From Pontimicrobium aquaticum (GTDB lineage: Bacteria > Bacteroidota > Bacteroidia > Flavobacteriales > Flavobacteriaceae): a DNA stretch of 64,000 nucleotides. This document shows, in pieces, positions 7,791 through 16,993 of the stretch. The stretch lies in contig NZ_SUPL01000006.1 in the NCBI RefSeq assembly GCF_005047595.1, positions 62,001 through 126,000 on the forward strand, written 5' to 3'. The notes under the pieces are model-generated. The model made no database searches. It worked only from the letters and a program-made list of their open reading frames with translations, and was not told where the DNA came from. Positions within the stretch are counted from its first letter, which is position 1, and each line of letters begins with the position of its first letter. The translations under genes and the position numbers were made by a program.

Positions 7791-10022
7791 ATGAAATTAA
7801 ACTTTTTTTGGCTACTATGCATTGTAGCCTATTTACCTATACAATCGCAAAACACAGTAAAAGGTACCATTACTGATATAGACACACATGAAGTACTAGC
7901 TTTTGCAAATATTTATTTTCCTAGCCTAGAAAAAGGTGGTATTACTAATGAAAATGGTGAGTTTACCATTTACGATTTACCAAACGGAAAACTAAAAATC
8001 ATTGTATCTATAATTGGTTATGAAACCTACGATGGCGTTATAGAATTACCATCTAATGAATATATAAAAATTGCATTGTTTCCATCAGCTATCGAAATGG
8101 AAGAAATTGTTCTGTCAACACCTTTTCATAAATTACAGAGAGACAATGTAATGAAAGTTGAACAGAAAAAAATATCCGATTTAAAATCTAATGGAGCTGT
8201 AACACTCTCAGATGGTATAAACAACATTTCTGGCGTTGAAACCGTTTCAACAGGTATAGGAATTGGAAAACCAGTAATTAGAGGACTAAGCAGCAATCGA
8301 GTATTAGTTTATGCACAAGGCGTACGATTAGAAAACCAACAATTTGGAGATGAACACGGCTTAGGTTTAAATGATGCTGGAGTTGAAAGTATTGAAGTTA
8401 TTAAAGGGCCTGCTTCTCTACTCTATGGAAGCGATGCACTTGGAGGCGTATTGTATATAAACCCTGAAAGATTTGCTAATGAAAACACCAGAAGCGGTGA
8501 TATTAACTTTAATTATTTTTCAAATACTCAAGGTTACAATACTAATGCAGGTTATAAAACGTCAACCGATAATTTTAAGTTTATTTTTAGAGGAAGTATT
8601 ACCGAACATGCGGATTATAAAACAAAGGATTACCGTGTGACTAACTCACGATTTAAAGAGCAAGATTTTAAATCGGCTTTAGGTTATCAAGCCTCTAACT
8701 TCTCTACTGAGTTTAGATACAACCTAAACACCTCTCAATTAGGAATTCCAGAAGAAATTGGCGTACAAAACACGAGTACCAACCCATTACTACCAAATCA
8801 AAACATTCAAAATCATATTTTTAGCTCAAAATCAAAATTGTTTTTAGAAAACTCAAGCTTTGAACTCAATCTAGGCTATGTTTATAATAACAGAAAAGAA
8901 TTTGAAGAGCATCACCACCACGAAGATGAGGAAGAACATGAAGAAGGAGAAGAAGGACATGAGGAAGACGAAGTTTTAGAAGCTGCGCTTCATATGAAGT
9001 TAAAAACTTTTAACTACGACCTTAAATATTCCCTTCCAGAATTAGGTAGATTTGAAACTATTATTGGCTTACAAGGCATGTCGCAAACCAATACAAACTA
9101 TGGTGAGGAGCAATTAATTCCAAACGCTACAACCAACGATATAGGCCTGTTAGCTACATCCCACATTCATTTTGAGGAAATGGACTTACAAATTGGAGCG
9201 CGCTTTGATAACAGAAAAATTAATGTAGAAAATAGTTTTAATAAAGACTTTAGTAGCTTTAATGGAGCTTTTGGTATTAAAAAAGATTTTAGCGATAGCT
9301 TTACAACCAGAGTAAATTTGGCCTCAGGGTTTAGAGCGCCTAATTTAGCTGAGTTAACATCGGATGGCAGTCATGAAGGAACAAATCGCTACGAAGTTGG
9401 TAACAGCAATTTAGATAACGAGCAAAACTTTCAATTAGATGTAGCTGTTGAATATAACTCACAACACATAGAGTTATTTGTAAATGGATTTTACAATAAA
9501 GTAAATAACTATATTTTCTTATCACCAGATGGCACTTTTATTGCTGATGACCCTGTTTATTTATATTTACAAAATGACGCAAAATTGTATGGTGGCGAAA
9601 TAGGCTTACATTTTCATCCGCATCCTCTGGATAAATTGCATATTGAAAACACGTTTGAAACTGTAACTGGTAAACTTCAAGATGGTAGCTATTTACCCCT
9701 TATTCCTGCAAATAAAATCACCAACACTATTCGCATGGAATTTGAAAAAAATTGGGTTAAAAAAGGCTATACTTTTGTAAAGCTTCTCACCTATTTAAAA
9801 CAAGATAATATTAGTGATTTTGAAACCGCTACACCAAGTTATTACTTGCTTAATGCTGGAATTGGAGGTGAATTAAAAGTATTTAATAACACTTTACAAG
9901 TAAGTATTTCTGGCAATAATTTAACTAACAGAACCTATACAAACCACTTATCTCGTTTAAAACCTGATGGGATTTATAATATGGGACGTAACCTAAGTTT
10001 TGCGTTAAGCTATTTACTGTAA
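7791..10022 (+). CDS. TonB-dependent receptor with His-rich loop (probable zinc or other metal uptake)
   Basis: Outer membrane gated-channel receptor of 743 residues. It has a signal peptide (1-20), a carboxypeptidase-regulatory-like domain (about 22-105; VKGTITDIDTHEVLAFANI), a plug (about 115-230; VIRGLSSNRVLVYAQGVRLENQ, then IEVIKGPASLLYGSDALGGV) and a beta-barrel ending in Leu. A loop at about 374-395 contains HHHHEDEEEHEEGEEGH, a mix of His and acidic residues like the zinc-binding external loop of ZnuD-type receptors. The plug and barrel order also fits heme and siderophore receptors, so the metal is not certain. The two preceding genes are probably in the same transcript, and a long hairpin follows. 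Confidence 0.9.
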   Translation: MKLNFFWLLCIVAYLPIQSQNTVKGTITDIDTHEVLAFANIYFPSLEKGGITNENGEFTIYDLPNGKLKIIVSIIGYETYDGVIELPSNEYIKIALFPSAIEMEEIVLSTPFHKLQRDNVMKVEQKKISDLKSNGAVTLSDGINNISGVETVSTGIGIGKPVIRGLSSNRVLVYAQGVRLENQQFGDEHGLGLNDAGVESIEVIKGPASLLYGSDALGGVLYINPERFANENTRSGDINFNYFSNTQGYNTNAGYKTSTDNFKFIFRGSITEHADYKTKDYRVTNSRFKEQDFKSALGYQASNFSTEFRYNLNTSQLGIPEEIGVQNTSTNPLLPNQNIQNHIFSSKSKLFLENSSFELNLGYVYNNRKEFEEHHHHEDEEEHEEGEEGHEEDEVLEAALHMKLKTFNYDLKYSLPELGRFETIIGLQGMSQTNTNYGEEQLIPNATTNDIGLLATSHIHFEEMDLQIGARFDNRKINVENSFNKDFSSFNGAFGIKKDFSDSFTTRVNLASGFRAPNLAELTSDGSHEGTNRYEVGNSNLDNEQNFQLDVAVEYNSQHIELFVNGFYNKVNNYIFLSPDGTFIADDPVYLYLQNDAKLYGGEIGLHFHPHPLDKLHIENTFETVTGKLQDGSYLPLIPANKITNTIRMEFEKNWVKKGYTFVKLLTYLKQDNISDFETATPSYYLLNAGIGGELKVFNNTLQVSISGNNLTNRTYTNHLSRLKPDGIYNMGRNLSFALSYLL

Positions 10023-10028
10023 AAATTT

Positions 10029-10064
10029 AAAGAGATAACTAGATTGCTATCTAGTTATCTCTTT
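10029..10064 (+). terminator. Long hairpin terminator after the TonB receptor
   Basis: AAAGAGATAACTAGAT and its exact complement form a 16-base stem with a 4-base loop. The following tract is AT-rich rather than pure T, so termination strength is uncertain. Confidence 0.7.
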
Positions 10065-10107
10065 AATAATAATAAGTATATTGGTGTTCAATAAACATAA
10101 AAATGTA

Positions 10108-10518
10108 ATGAAAAAACTAATATTACTTTTACTTATTATACCCTTAACATCTTTTAATTATAACCAAGCCACTGATTTTGTTGGAAGATGGACTGGAGAA
10201 GACAAAAATGAAATTGGATTTATTACTTTTGACAAAGAAGGTTATGCCTCGTTTGAATTTGAAGGTAAGATATTTGGAGGCAAAGAGTTTGTTATAAATG
10301 GTGAAAAGGGCAAAATGGTTTATGTAATAAATAAAAAAGTAACACCCATTCAAGTAGATTTTGTAGTAAAAAAACTAGAAACTGGAGAAGAAAGAAAAAT
10401 ACTTTGTATAGCAAAATTTGAAGATGAAAATAATATGCAATTCGCAATGACGTTTGACTCTGTTTGTCCAACAGAATTTAATAGTGAAAATTCTATTACT
10501 TTAAAACGTGTAGAATAA
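10108..10518 (+). CDS. Exported lipocalin-like small protein
   Basis: A 136-residue protein; the start at 10108 gives a good signal peptide (MKKLILLLLIIPLTSF), while the longer frame from 10081 uses a TTG and adds charged residues. The mature part begins DFVGRWTGED, followed by alternating strands, like the opening of lipocalin-fold or META-like domains that begin with GxW. Two Cys occur in the second half (ILCIAKF, SVCPTEF). The function is unknown. It stands between two terminators or convergent genes and appears monocistronic. Confidence 0.65.
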   Translation: MKKLILLLLIIPLTSFNYNQATDFVGRWTGEDKNEIGFITFDKEGYASFEFEGKIFGGKEFVINGEKGKMVYVINKKVTPIQVDFVVKKLETGEERKILCIAKFEDENNMQFAMTFDSVCPTEFNSENSITLKRVE

Positions 10519-10535
10519 ATTAAAATAATTGGTTT

Positions 10536-10805
10536 TTATTTTACTTCAATAATCTTCTCTTCAGTTTTAAAAACATAACTATACAACCACATTAAGGTAA
10601 ATGTTGGTATAACATCTAAAAAAGGCATAGCTTCTTCTACAAACACAATAGCAGCGGCAATTTTACCCGTTTTTCCTTTGTATAATTTTGTCATTAAATA
10701 TCCTGCTAATGGTGCCCAAACAATATCAAATAGTGGAAACACAAATGACACATATCCTAAGGCGTCACACACCAAACCAATAGCTAGTTTTTTGTATTTA
10801 TTCAT
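10536..10805 (-). CDS. Conserved small membrane protein
   Basis: An 89-residue protein with two to three hydrophobic segments. The sequence is patterned with conserved-looking residues: CDALGYVSFVFPLFDIVWAP, KLYKGKTGKIAA, and FVEEAMPFLDVIPTFTLMWL. It is highly similar to a family of small hypothetical membrane proteins common in Flavobacteriaceae. The intramembrane Asp, Glu and Pro residues suggest a structural or transport function, but none is known. It is convergent with the preceding gene, 17 bases apart. Confidence 0.7.
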   Translation of the reverse strand: MNKYKKLAIGLVCDALGYVSFVFPLFDIVWAPLAGYLMTKLYKGKTGKIAAAIVFVEEAMPFLDVIPTFTLMWLYSYVFKTEEKIIEVK

Positions 10806-11063
10806 GATAATTAATATTTACTAAAAGTATAACAAGAAACATACCACGATTATTATGTCAGGTTTTGCACCAATAGCATAGTTTATTTCCAGATATTTTC
10901 ATTCTTTATTTAAAAGCGTTCAACAATTAACACTTTATTAATCTTTTTAACGTTTGCTTATGAAAATGTAATAGCATCTAAAATTAATTTTGGCCAAAAT
11001 GTAACATCCAAGATTTTTTTTAGTCTTTGTAAAGTACATTCATCTAATCTAATCAATCAAAAA

Positions 11064-13538
11064 ATGAAAAAAGCACTTTCTGTGTTGATTGCTATTTTAT
11101 GCATATCAACTACAACCATCTTTTCACAAGAAAAAAAATTCGTAAACCTTAAAAGAGCCAAAGTTGCACCTAAAATTGATGGTATTTTAAATGATCCTGC
11201 TTGGGCAGAAGCCGAAGAAGCCAAAAACTTCATACAATTTAGACCAGACATGGGAGTTGAAGAAGAAGCTCACGAAAAAACAATTGTTAAGGTAACTTAT
11301 GATGATAATGCTGTGTATTTCGCAGCGTTTATGCAAGATGATCCTTCAAAAATCATGAAACAGTTTACGACTAGAGATAATTTTGGGCAAGCCGATTTCT
11401 TTTTAATATCCATAAACCCAAATAACGATGGTCAAAACGACACAGAGTTTTTAGTTTTTAGCTCTGGAACACAAGGAGATGCAGTAGTAACATCAAACGG
11501 AAATGAAGATTGGGGTTGGAATGCTGTTTGGGATAGTGCTGTTAAAATTGTTGACAATGGCTGGATTGCCGAAATTAGAATTCCGTATTCTGCACTTAGG
11601 TTTTCAAATAACAATATTCAAACTTGGGGAGTTAATTACCACAGGCGTTATATGAGAGATAACAGACAATATACCTGGAACCCTATAGACTTGTCATCAG
11701 GAAAAAAAATTGGGCTAATGCATGGTGAATTAAGAGGAATTGAGAATATTAATCCTCCAACAAGGTTAAGTTTTTACCCTTTTGCATCAGGTATTACAAG
11801 AAGTTATGATGGTAACAATGATAGCGATTTTAAATTTGGAATGGATTTAAAATATGGTATTACAGAAAACTTTACACTTGATGCTACCTTAGTACCCGAT
11901 TTCAGTCAGGCTGGATTTGATAACGTACAACTAAACCTAGGCCCTTTTGAGCAACAATTTTCTGAGCAAAGACAATTTTTTACAGAAGGAGTCGATTTGT
12001 TTAGCAAAGGAGATTTGTTTTATTCTAGACGTATTGGAGGAAGCCCAAGCTCTTATCCAGAACTCAACGAAAACGAATCTGTTACTAATTACCAAAATAA
12101 TGTAAAAGTTTTAAATGCTATGAAATTATCTGGGCGAACAAAAAATGGCTTAGGAGTCGCTTTTTTAAATGCCATTACTAAAAAAACCAAAGTCTTCATT
12201 AAAAATAGTGATACACAAAATATTAGAACAGAAACTGTAGAACCATTAGCCAATTATAATATCCTTGTTATAGACAAGCAATTTAATGGTAATTCATCTG
12301 TGAGTGTAGTAAATACCAATGTAATGCGTAATGGTGGTTTTAGAGATGCTAATGTGACTGCTGGTTTGTTTGATATAAACAATAAAAAAAATACTTACAA
12401 CTATGCAGGTGCTTTTAAAGTTAGTAATGTAAACTACAAAGGAGAAGACAAAACAACAACTGGAATAAGTGGTAATCTAGGTCTCAACAAAATTAGTGGT
12501 AATTATAGGTTTGGAATCGACTATACATTTGTTGATGAAAAATTTGATATTAACGATATAGGGATTCTACGAAGAAATAATAATACTAACCTTGGTGCTT
12601 ACGCATCTTATCAAACATTTAAACCCACAAAGGCACTTAATAACTATAGAATTGACATGTGGTTTAATTATAATCGTCTGTTCAAGCCAAGCACATATAC
12701 TAGTAAAGATATAGGCATTAACTTTAATGCACAAACAAAAAAATTATTCGATTTTGGAGGAAACATTAATTGGGAAATAGGTAAACAATACGATTACTGG
12801 GAACCTAGAACCGAAGGACGTTATTTTACTTTTAGTAATGGTCTAAATGTTAATGCTTGGATTGGAACTAATAGAGCTAAAAAATTCTCGTTCATGACAC
12901 GCCAAGGTTTTGCAACCCTCTTCGATAAAGATCGTGATGTGTTTGTGCATTTTTGGGCTGTAGATCCTACATTTAGATTAACAGATAAATTTACTTTAAG
13001 CTATTCTTATCAGTATAACAGAGGTAATGGTGGACGTGGTTATGTAACAACAGCAGATAATGATGATATTATTTTTGGAGAACGTTTACAAAAAACTATT
13101 ATTAACAGTATTTCGGGAACCTATAATTTCAATTCATTTCATGGGCTATCATTAACGTTTAGAAACTATTGGTCAACTGTTGATTACGATTATGCTTTAT
13201 ATACTCTAGAAAATGACGGTAGCACCATAAACACAACTGGTTATAATTTAGACAATATTGGTACATTTTTATCTGATGATCCAGATTTTAACCCAAATGT
13301 TAATTTCAACACTTGGAATTTAGACTTTAGCTACTCATGGCAGTTCGCCCCAGGAAGTCTTCTAACAGCTTTGTATAGAAATTCCTTATTTAATCGTAAT
13401 ACCATGTCAAGTGATAACTTTTTCGATAGCTTAGACACGCTTTTCGATCAACCTATTGAGCATATTTTCTCATTACGAATGGTATATTATATTGATTATA
13501 ACAACATTAAAGGCTTATTTAAAAATAAAAACAGCTAG
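11064..13538 (+). CDS. DUF5916 outer membrane protein, first of a tandem pair
   Basis: An 824-residue exported protein. After the signal peptide (1-22) comes a CBM9-like beta-sandwich (about 30-215) with the motifs KIDGILNDPAWAEAE, FGQADFFLISINPNNDGQND, GWNAVWDSAVKI and WIAEIRIPYSALRF. The rest is a DUF5916 region (about 225-824) with alternating strands typical of an outer membrane barrel, and with VPDFSQAGFD and FFTEGVDLFSKGDLFYSRRI as landmarks. The ligand is unknown; the CBM9-like domain suggests carbohydrate or glycopeptide binding. A close paralogue follows downstream after a terminator, so each appears to be separately transcribed. Confidence 0.9.
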   Translation: MKKALSVLIAILCISTTTIFSQEKKFVNLKRAKVAPKIDGILNDPAWAEAEEAKNFIQFRPDMGVEEEAHEKTIVKVTYDDNAVYFAAFMQDDPSKIMKQFTTRDNFGQADFFLISINPNNDGQNDTEFLVFSSGTQGDAVVTSNGNEDWGWNAVWDSAVKIVDNGWIAEIRIPYSALRFSNNNIQTWGVNYHRRYMRDNRQYTWNPIDLSSGKKIGLMHGELRGIENINPPTRLSFYPFASGITRSYDGNNDSDFKFGMDLKYGITENFTLDATLVPDFSQAGFDNVQLNLGPFEQQFSEQRQFFTEGVDLFSKGDLFYSRRIGGSPSSYPELNENESVTNYQNNVKVLNAMKLSGRTKNGLGVAFLNAITKKTKVFIKNSDTQNIRTETVEPLANYNILVIDKQFNGNSSVSVVNTNVMRNGGFRDANVTAGLFDINNKKNTYNYAGAFKVSNVNYKGEDKTTTGISGNLGLNKISGNYRFGIDYTFVDEKFDINDIGILRRNNNTNLGAYASYQTFKPTKALNNYRIDMWFNYNRLFKPSTYTSKDIGINFNAQTKKLFDFGGNINWEIGKQYDYWEPRTEGRYFTFSNGLNVNAWIGTNRAKKFSFMTRQGFATLFDKDRDVFVHFWAVDPTFRLTDKFTLSYSYQYNRGNGGRGYVTTADNDDIIFGERLQKTIINSISGTYNFNSFHGLSLTFRNYWSTVDYDYALYTLENDGSTINTTGYNLDNIGTFLSDDPDFNPNVNFNTWNLDFSYSWQFAPGSLLTALYRNSLFNRNTMSSDNFFDSLDTLFDQPIEHIFSLRMVYYIDYNNIKGLFKNKNS

Positions 13539-13560
13539 AAAAAGAAAATTAATTATTAAA

Positions 13561-13599
13561 AAAAAAGCTCGCTATTTTAAAATAGTGAGCTTTTTTTTT
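13561..13599 (+). terminator. Terminator between the two DUF5916 genes
   Basis: GCTCGCTATTTT and AAAATAGTGAGC form a stem (one G-U pair) flanked by A and T runs, the nine T residues following directly. Confidence 0.88.
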
Positions 13600-13635
13600 A
13601 ACATTTAGTTAGCATAAAACTAACAATACTAAATG

Positions 13636-13643
13636 TAGTTTTG
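13636..13643 (+). promoter_or_regulatory. -7 box of the second DUF5916 gene
   Basis: TAGTTTTG fits TAnnTTTG and lies 68 bases before the ATG; no clear -33 TTTG was found. Together with the terminator just upstream it supports independent transcription. Confidence 0.45.
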
Positions 13644-13711
13644 AAAAAATTTATACCTATTATAGTTTTAATACTGCAAAAGGGCTAAACCAAACTAATC
13701 ATCACATACTA

Positions 13712-16258
13712 ATGAAAAGAGTTTTCTTCTTTTTATCCATATTTTGTTGGGTAACATTTTCTTATTCACAACAGAAAAAAATATTAAACATTACCAAAAC
13801 ATCCAAAGCTCCAAAAATCGATGGTATATTAGACGATTCTGCTTGGAAAAATATTGAGATTGCTACAGATTTTGTTCAATACGATCCAGAAATGGGAGTT
13901 AAAGCTGAAGACAACAAAAAAACTGAAGTAAGGATAACCTACAACGATCAAGCTATATATATAGCCGCATATTTGCATGACAATCCTCAAGATATTTTTA
14001 AAGTATTTTCTCCAAGAGACGATTTTGGTCAAGCCGATTATTTTGGCGTTACATTTAATCCAAATAATGACGCACAAAACAGCATAAAATTCTTTGTTAT
14101 GAGCTCTGGAACTCAAGCTGATATTGTTGGTGGTTCTAGTGGACGAAGAGGTGGTGGTCCTGGACCAAGGGGGGACAGAGGTTGGAATGCTGTATGGGAT
14201 AGTGCCGTAAAACATGTTGACGATGGTTGGATTGTAGAAATGAAAATTCCTTACGCAGCACTTCGCTTTTCTAACCAAGAAGATCCTGTATGGGGAATTC
14301 AGTTTTTTAGAAAGTATCGAAAAGATGGTCTCGACTACAGTTGGAGCCCAATAGACCGAACCGTTGGGGAGCAAGGTATTTATGATGGGGAATTAAGAGG
14401 TTTAAAAAACATATCTCCTCCTACACGGTTAAGTTTTTACCCTTTTGCATCATACACAGCAATTAACCAAAGTGGTGAAACTGTTAGTAATACAGGTTTT
14501 GGAATGGATGTTAAGTATGGAATTACCGAAAGTTTTACACTAGATGTGACTTTAATTCCAGATTTTAGTCAAGCAGCCTTTGATAAAGTAGAATTAAATT
14601 TAGGCCCTTTTGAACAACGTTTTGATGAACAACGACAGTTTTTTAAAGAAGGAGTAAACTTGTTTAGTAAAGGCGACTTGTTTTATTCAAGACGCATAGG
14701 TAATGCTCCTGTAGGACGTTATGATATTTATGACGATTTAGTCGATGAAATAGACGAAGTTGAAGAAGTTGTTGACAACCCAAATAGTGTAAAAATGCTA
14801 AATGCCATTAAGGTGTCTGGACGAAATAAAAATGGTTTGGGTATTGGTATCTTTAACGCTATTACTGAAAAAACAAATGCCACAATTAAGAACACAAAAT
14901 ACGAGCTAGACATCAATGATGAAAAAATTGACTCAACAATAACTTATCGAGAGCAAACAACTGAGCCCTTTACAAATTACAACATTATTGTTTTAGACCA
15001 AAGGTTTAATCAAAACTCATCAGTAAGCTTTGTAAACACCAATGTTACTAGAGCTGGAGATTTTAGGGATGCCAATTCGTCGGCTTTGCTTTTAAGCTTA
15101 ACAGACAAAACTAATACCTATAGGGTAAGCGGTCAAGGTAAAATGAGCATGATTAATATGGATGGAGGTAATTCTACTGGATTTGATGCAGGTTTTGAAA
15201 TTGGAAAAGTAAGTGGTACTTACCAATACGGACTTGAAGGTAGTTTTAGAGATGATAAATATGATGTAAACGATTTTGGCTTTGGAGCTAGAAACAACTT
15301 TAAAAATTTACAAGGTAAGTTTAGCTATCAAATTTTTGAACCGTTTGGAATATTTAACAGTCTAAATGTTAGAACAGAAACCCAATTTAATTGGAGACAC
15401 AGTAACAATGATTTTACTGGAAATAGAACAAGTATCAATGTAAACACTAGAACCAAAAACTTAATGTGGATGGGCGGAAACATTACCATGTTATTTGGTG
15501 AGCAACGTGACTATTTTGAGCCAAGAGATCAAGAAAACGATCGGTTCTTCTCATTTAGTAACTGGATTCAAGGAAGAACATATTTATTTACCAATAGCAA
15601 TAAAGCACTTTCTACTAGTGCTAATTTTAATTATGGTAGATTATTTCAAAAAGATATAGACAGTGATATATCTGAATATGGTTTTAGACTTGGACCTGAA
15701 TTCCGTTTTAGTGATAAGTTAACTATAAAATACCAAATAAATTATCAAAGAAAAATTAATGATAGAGGCTATGTAGATAATATTAATGATGGCGAAATAA
15801 TATTTGGGCAAAGAGATGTAAAAACGGTTGAAAACACCATCACTGGAACACTTAATTTTAATTCCTTAAATTCTCTTGCGCTTTCATTTAGAAACTACTG
15901 GTCAACAGCCACATATAACGAAAATCTTTACACATTATTAGAAGATGGTTCACTTACAACCAGTACAGGTCATACAATGACAAATTTAGATCTAGATCCA
16001 AACAGAAATTTTAACATCTGGAATTTAGATCTTAGTTACGAATGGCAGTTTGCACCAGGAAGCCAGCTAGTTGCTTTATATAGAAATCAACTATTTAACT
16101 CTACCAATGCATCTCGTGATTCTTTTTGTGATAGCTTAAAAGACTTATTCGATCAAGATATTCAACATACTTTTTCAATAAAAATGGTCTATTTCCTTGA
16201 TTATAATACAATTAAAGGAGTCCTTAACAAGAAAGATGCAACAGCTGCTATTCCATAA
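13712..16258 (+). CDS. DUF5916 outer membrane protein, second of a tandem pair
   Basis: An 848-residue paralogue of the preceding protein with the same order: signal peptide, CBM9-like domain (KIDGILDDSAWKNIE, FGQADYFGVTFNPNNDAQNS, GWNAVWDSAVKHV, WIVEMKIPYAALRF) and DUF5916 barrel (FFKEGVNLFSKGDLFYSRRI). Two insertions distinguish it. A Gly/Arg/Pro-rich stretch near residues 148-161 (SSGRRGGGPGPRGDRG) replaces a short Asn/Gly loop of the first copy. An acidic stretch near 345-362 (DDLVDEIDEVEEVVD) replaces another loop. Both probably face the solvent. The two copies are clearly diverged, so this is an old duplication, and the insertions suggest different ligands or partners. Confidence 0.9.
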   Translation: MKRVFFFLSIFCWVTFSYSQQKKILNITKTSKAPKIDGILDDSAWKNIEIATDFVQYDPEMGVKAEDNKKTEVRITYNDQAIYIAAYLHDNPQDIFKVFSPRDDFGQADYFGVTFNPNNDAQNSIKFFVMSSGTQADIVGGSSGRRGGGPGPRGDRGWNAVWDSAVKHVDDGWIVEMKIPYAALRFSNQEDPVWGIQFFRKYRKDGLDYSWSPIDRTVGEQGIYDGELRGLKNISPPTRLSFYPFASYTAINQSGETVSNTGFGMDVKYGITESFTLDVTLIPDFSQAAFDKVELNLGPFEQRFDEQRQFFKEGVNLFSKGDLFYSRRIGNAPVGRYDIYDDLVDEIDEVEEVVDNPNSVKMLNAIKVSGRNKNGLGIGIFNAITEKTNATIKNTKYELDINDEKIDSTITYREQTTEPFTNYNIIVLDQRFNQNSSVSFVNTNVTRAGDFRDANSSALLLSLTDKTNTYRVSGQGKMSMINMDGGNSTGFDAGFEIGKVSGTYQYGLEGSFRDDKYDVNDFGFGARNNFKNLQGKFSYQIFEPFGIFNSLNVRTETQFNWRHSNNDFTGNRTSINVNTRTKNLMWMGGNITMLFGEQRDYFEPRDQENDRFFSFSNWIQGRTYLFTNSNKALSTSANFNYGRLFQKDIDSDISEYGFRLGPEFRFSDKLTIKYQINYQRKINDRGYVDNINDGEIIFGQRDVKTVENTITGTLNFNSLNSLALSFRNYWSTATYNENLYTLLEDGSLTTSTGHTMTNLDLDPNRNFNIWNLDLSYEWQFAPGSQLVALYRNQLFNSTNASRDSFCDSLKDLFDQDIQHTFSIKMVYFLDYNTIKGVLNKKDATAAIP

Positions 16259-16322
16259 AATAATCTTTAAAATTTTATACTAGTAACTATGTATTCTGTA
16301 TTTTTACTTTAGAATAAATTAT

Positions 16323-16985
16323 ATGATTAAGGTAAAAAACATTCATAAATACTACGATAACCTTCATGTTTTAAAAGGTGTAAATTTAACTATTAATCAG
16401 GGTGAAATAGTATCAATTGTTGGTGCCTCTGGAGCAGGAAAAACCACATTATTACAAATATTAGGCACATTAGATAGTGCTTCAAAAACAGAAACTCACG
16501 AATTAATTATTGACGATATACCAATAACAAACCTTAAAGAAAAAGAGTTAGCCAAGTTTAGAAATGAACATTTAGGTTTTATTTTTCAATTTCACCAGTT
16601 ATTACCTGAGTTCACAGCTTTAGAAAACGTATGTATTCCTGCATTTATTAAAGGTACACCAAAAAGTCAAGCTGAAAAAAGAGCAAAAGAATTATTAGAT
16701 TTTCTTGGCTTATCACATAGAACGAACCACAAACCAAGTGAATTATCAGGTGGCGAACAACAACGTGTTGCAGTAGCAAGAGCATTAATAAACAATCCAA
16801 AAATTATTTTTGCCGACGAACCTTCAGGAAATCTAGATAGCGAATCAGCCGAAACGCTTCACAATTTATTCTTTAAACTTCGTGATGAATTTGGACAAAC
16901 CTTTGTTATTGTTACACACAATCAAGACCTAGCAAATATGGCTGACAGAAAGCTGGTTATGGTAGATGGTAAAATTATTGATTAG
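16323..16985 (+). CDS. lolD: LolD-type ABC transporter ATPase
   Basis: A 220-residue ATPase of the macrolide-exporter/LolD class, which powers release of lipoproteins from the inner membrane to a periplasmic chaperone. Visible motifs are Walker [10 protein letters not shown] (34-42), Q-loop [16 protein letters not shown], signature [15 protein letters not shown], Walker [13 protein letters not shown] and switch His in VTHN. No membrane subunit (LolC/E) is adjacent, so its partner must be encoded elsewhere. The next gene starts eight bases later. LolD is a better fit than FtsE or MacB because of the [10 protein letters not shown] block and length, but specificity cannot be proved from the sequence alone. 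Confidence 0.88.
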   Translation: MIKVKNIHKYYDNLHVLKGVNLTINQGEIVSIVGASGAGKTTLLQILGTLDSASKTETHELIIDDIPITNLKEKELAKFRNEHLGFIFQFHQLLPEFTALENVCIPAFIKGTPKSQAEKRAKELLDFLGLSHRTNHKPSELSGGEQQRVAVARALINNPKIIFADEPSGNLDSESAETLHNLFFKLRDEFGQTFVIVTHNQDLANMADRKLVMVDGKIID

Positions 16986-16993
16986 TAACTCAT

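Noticed and set aside
10029-10064. A protein-binding operator instead of a terminator
   Set aside because: The perfect 16-base stem lies directly after a stop codon, before the next gene; a terminator or mRNA-stabilising hairpin fits better, although the T tract is weak.
13829-14374. A 181-residue minus-strand reading frame
   Set aside because: It lies inside the second DUF5916 gene, has no family-like motifs and is the mirror of coding sequence.
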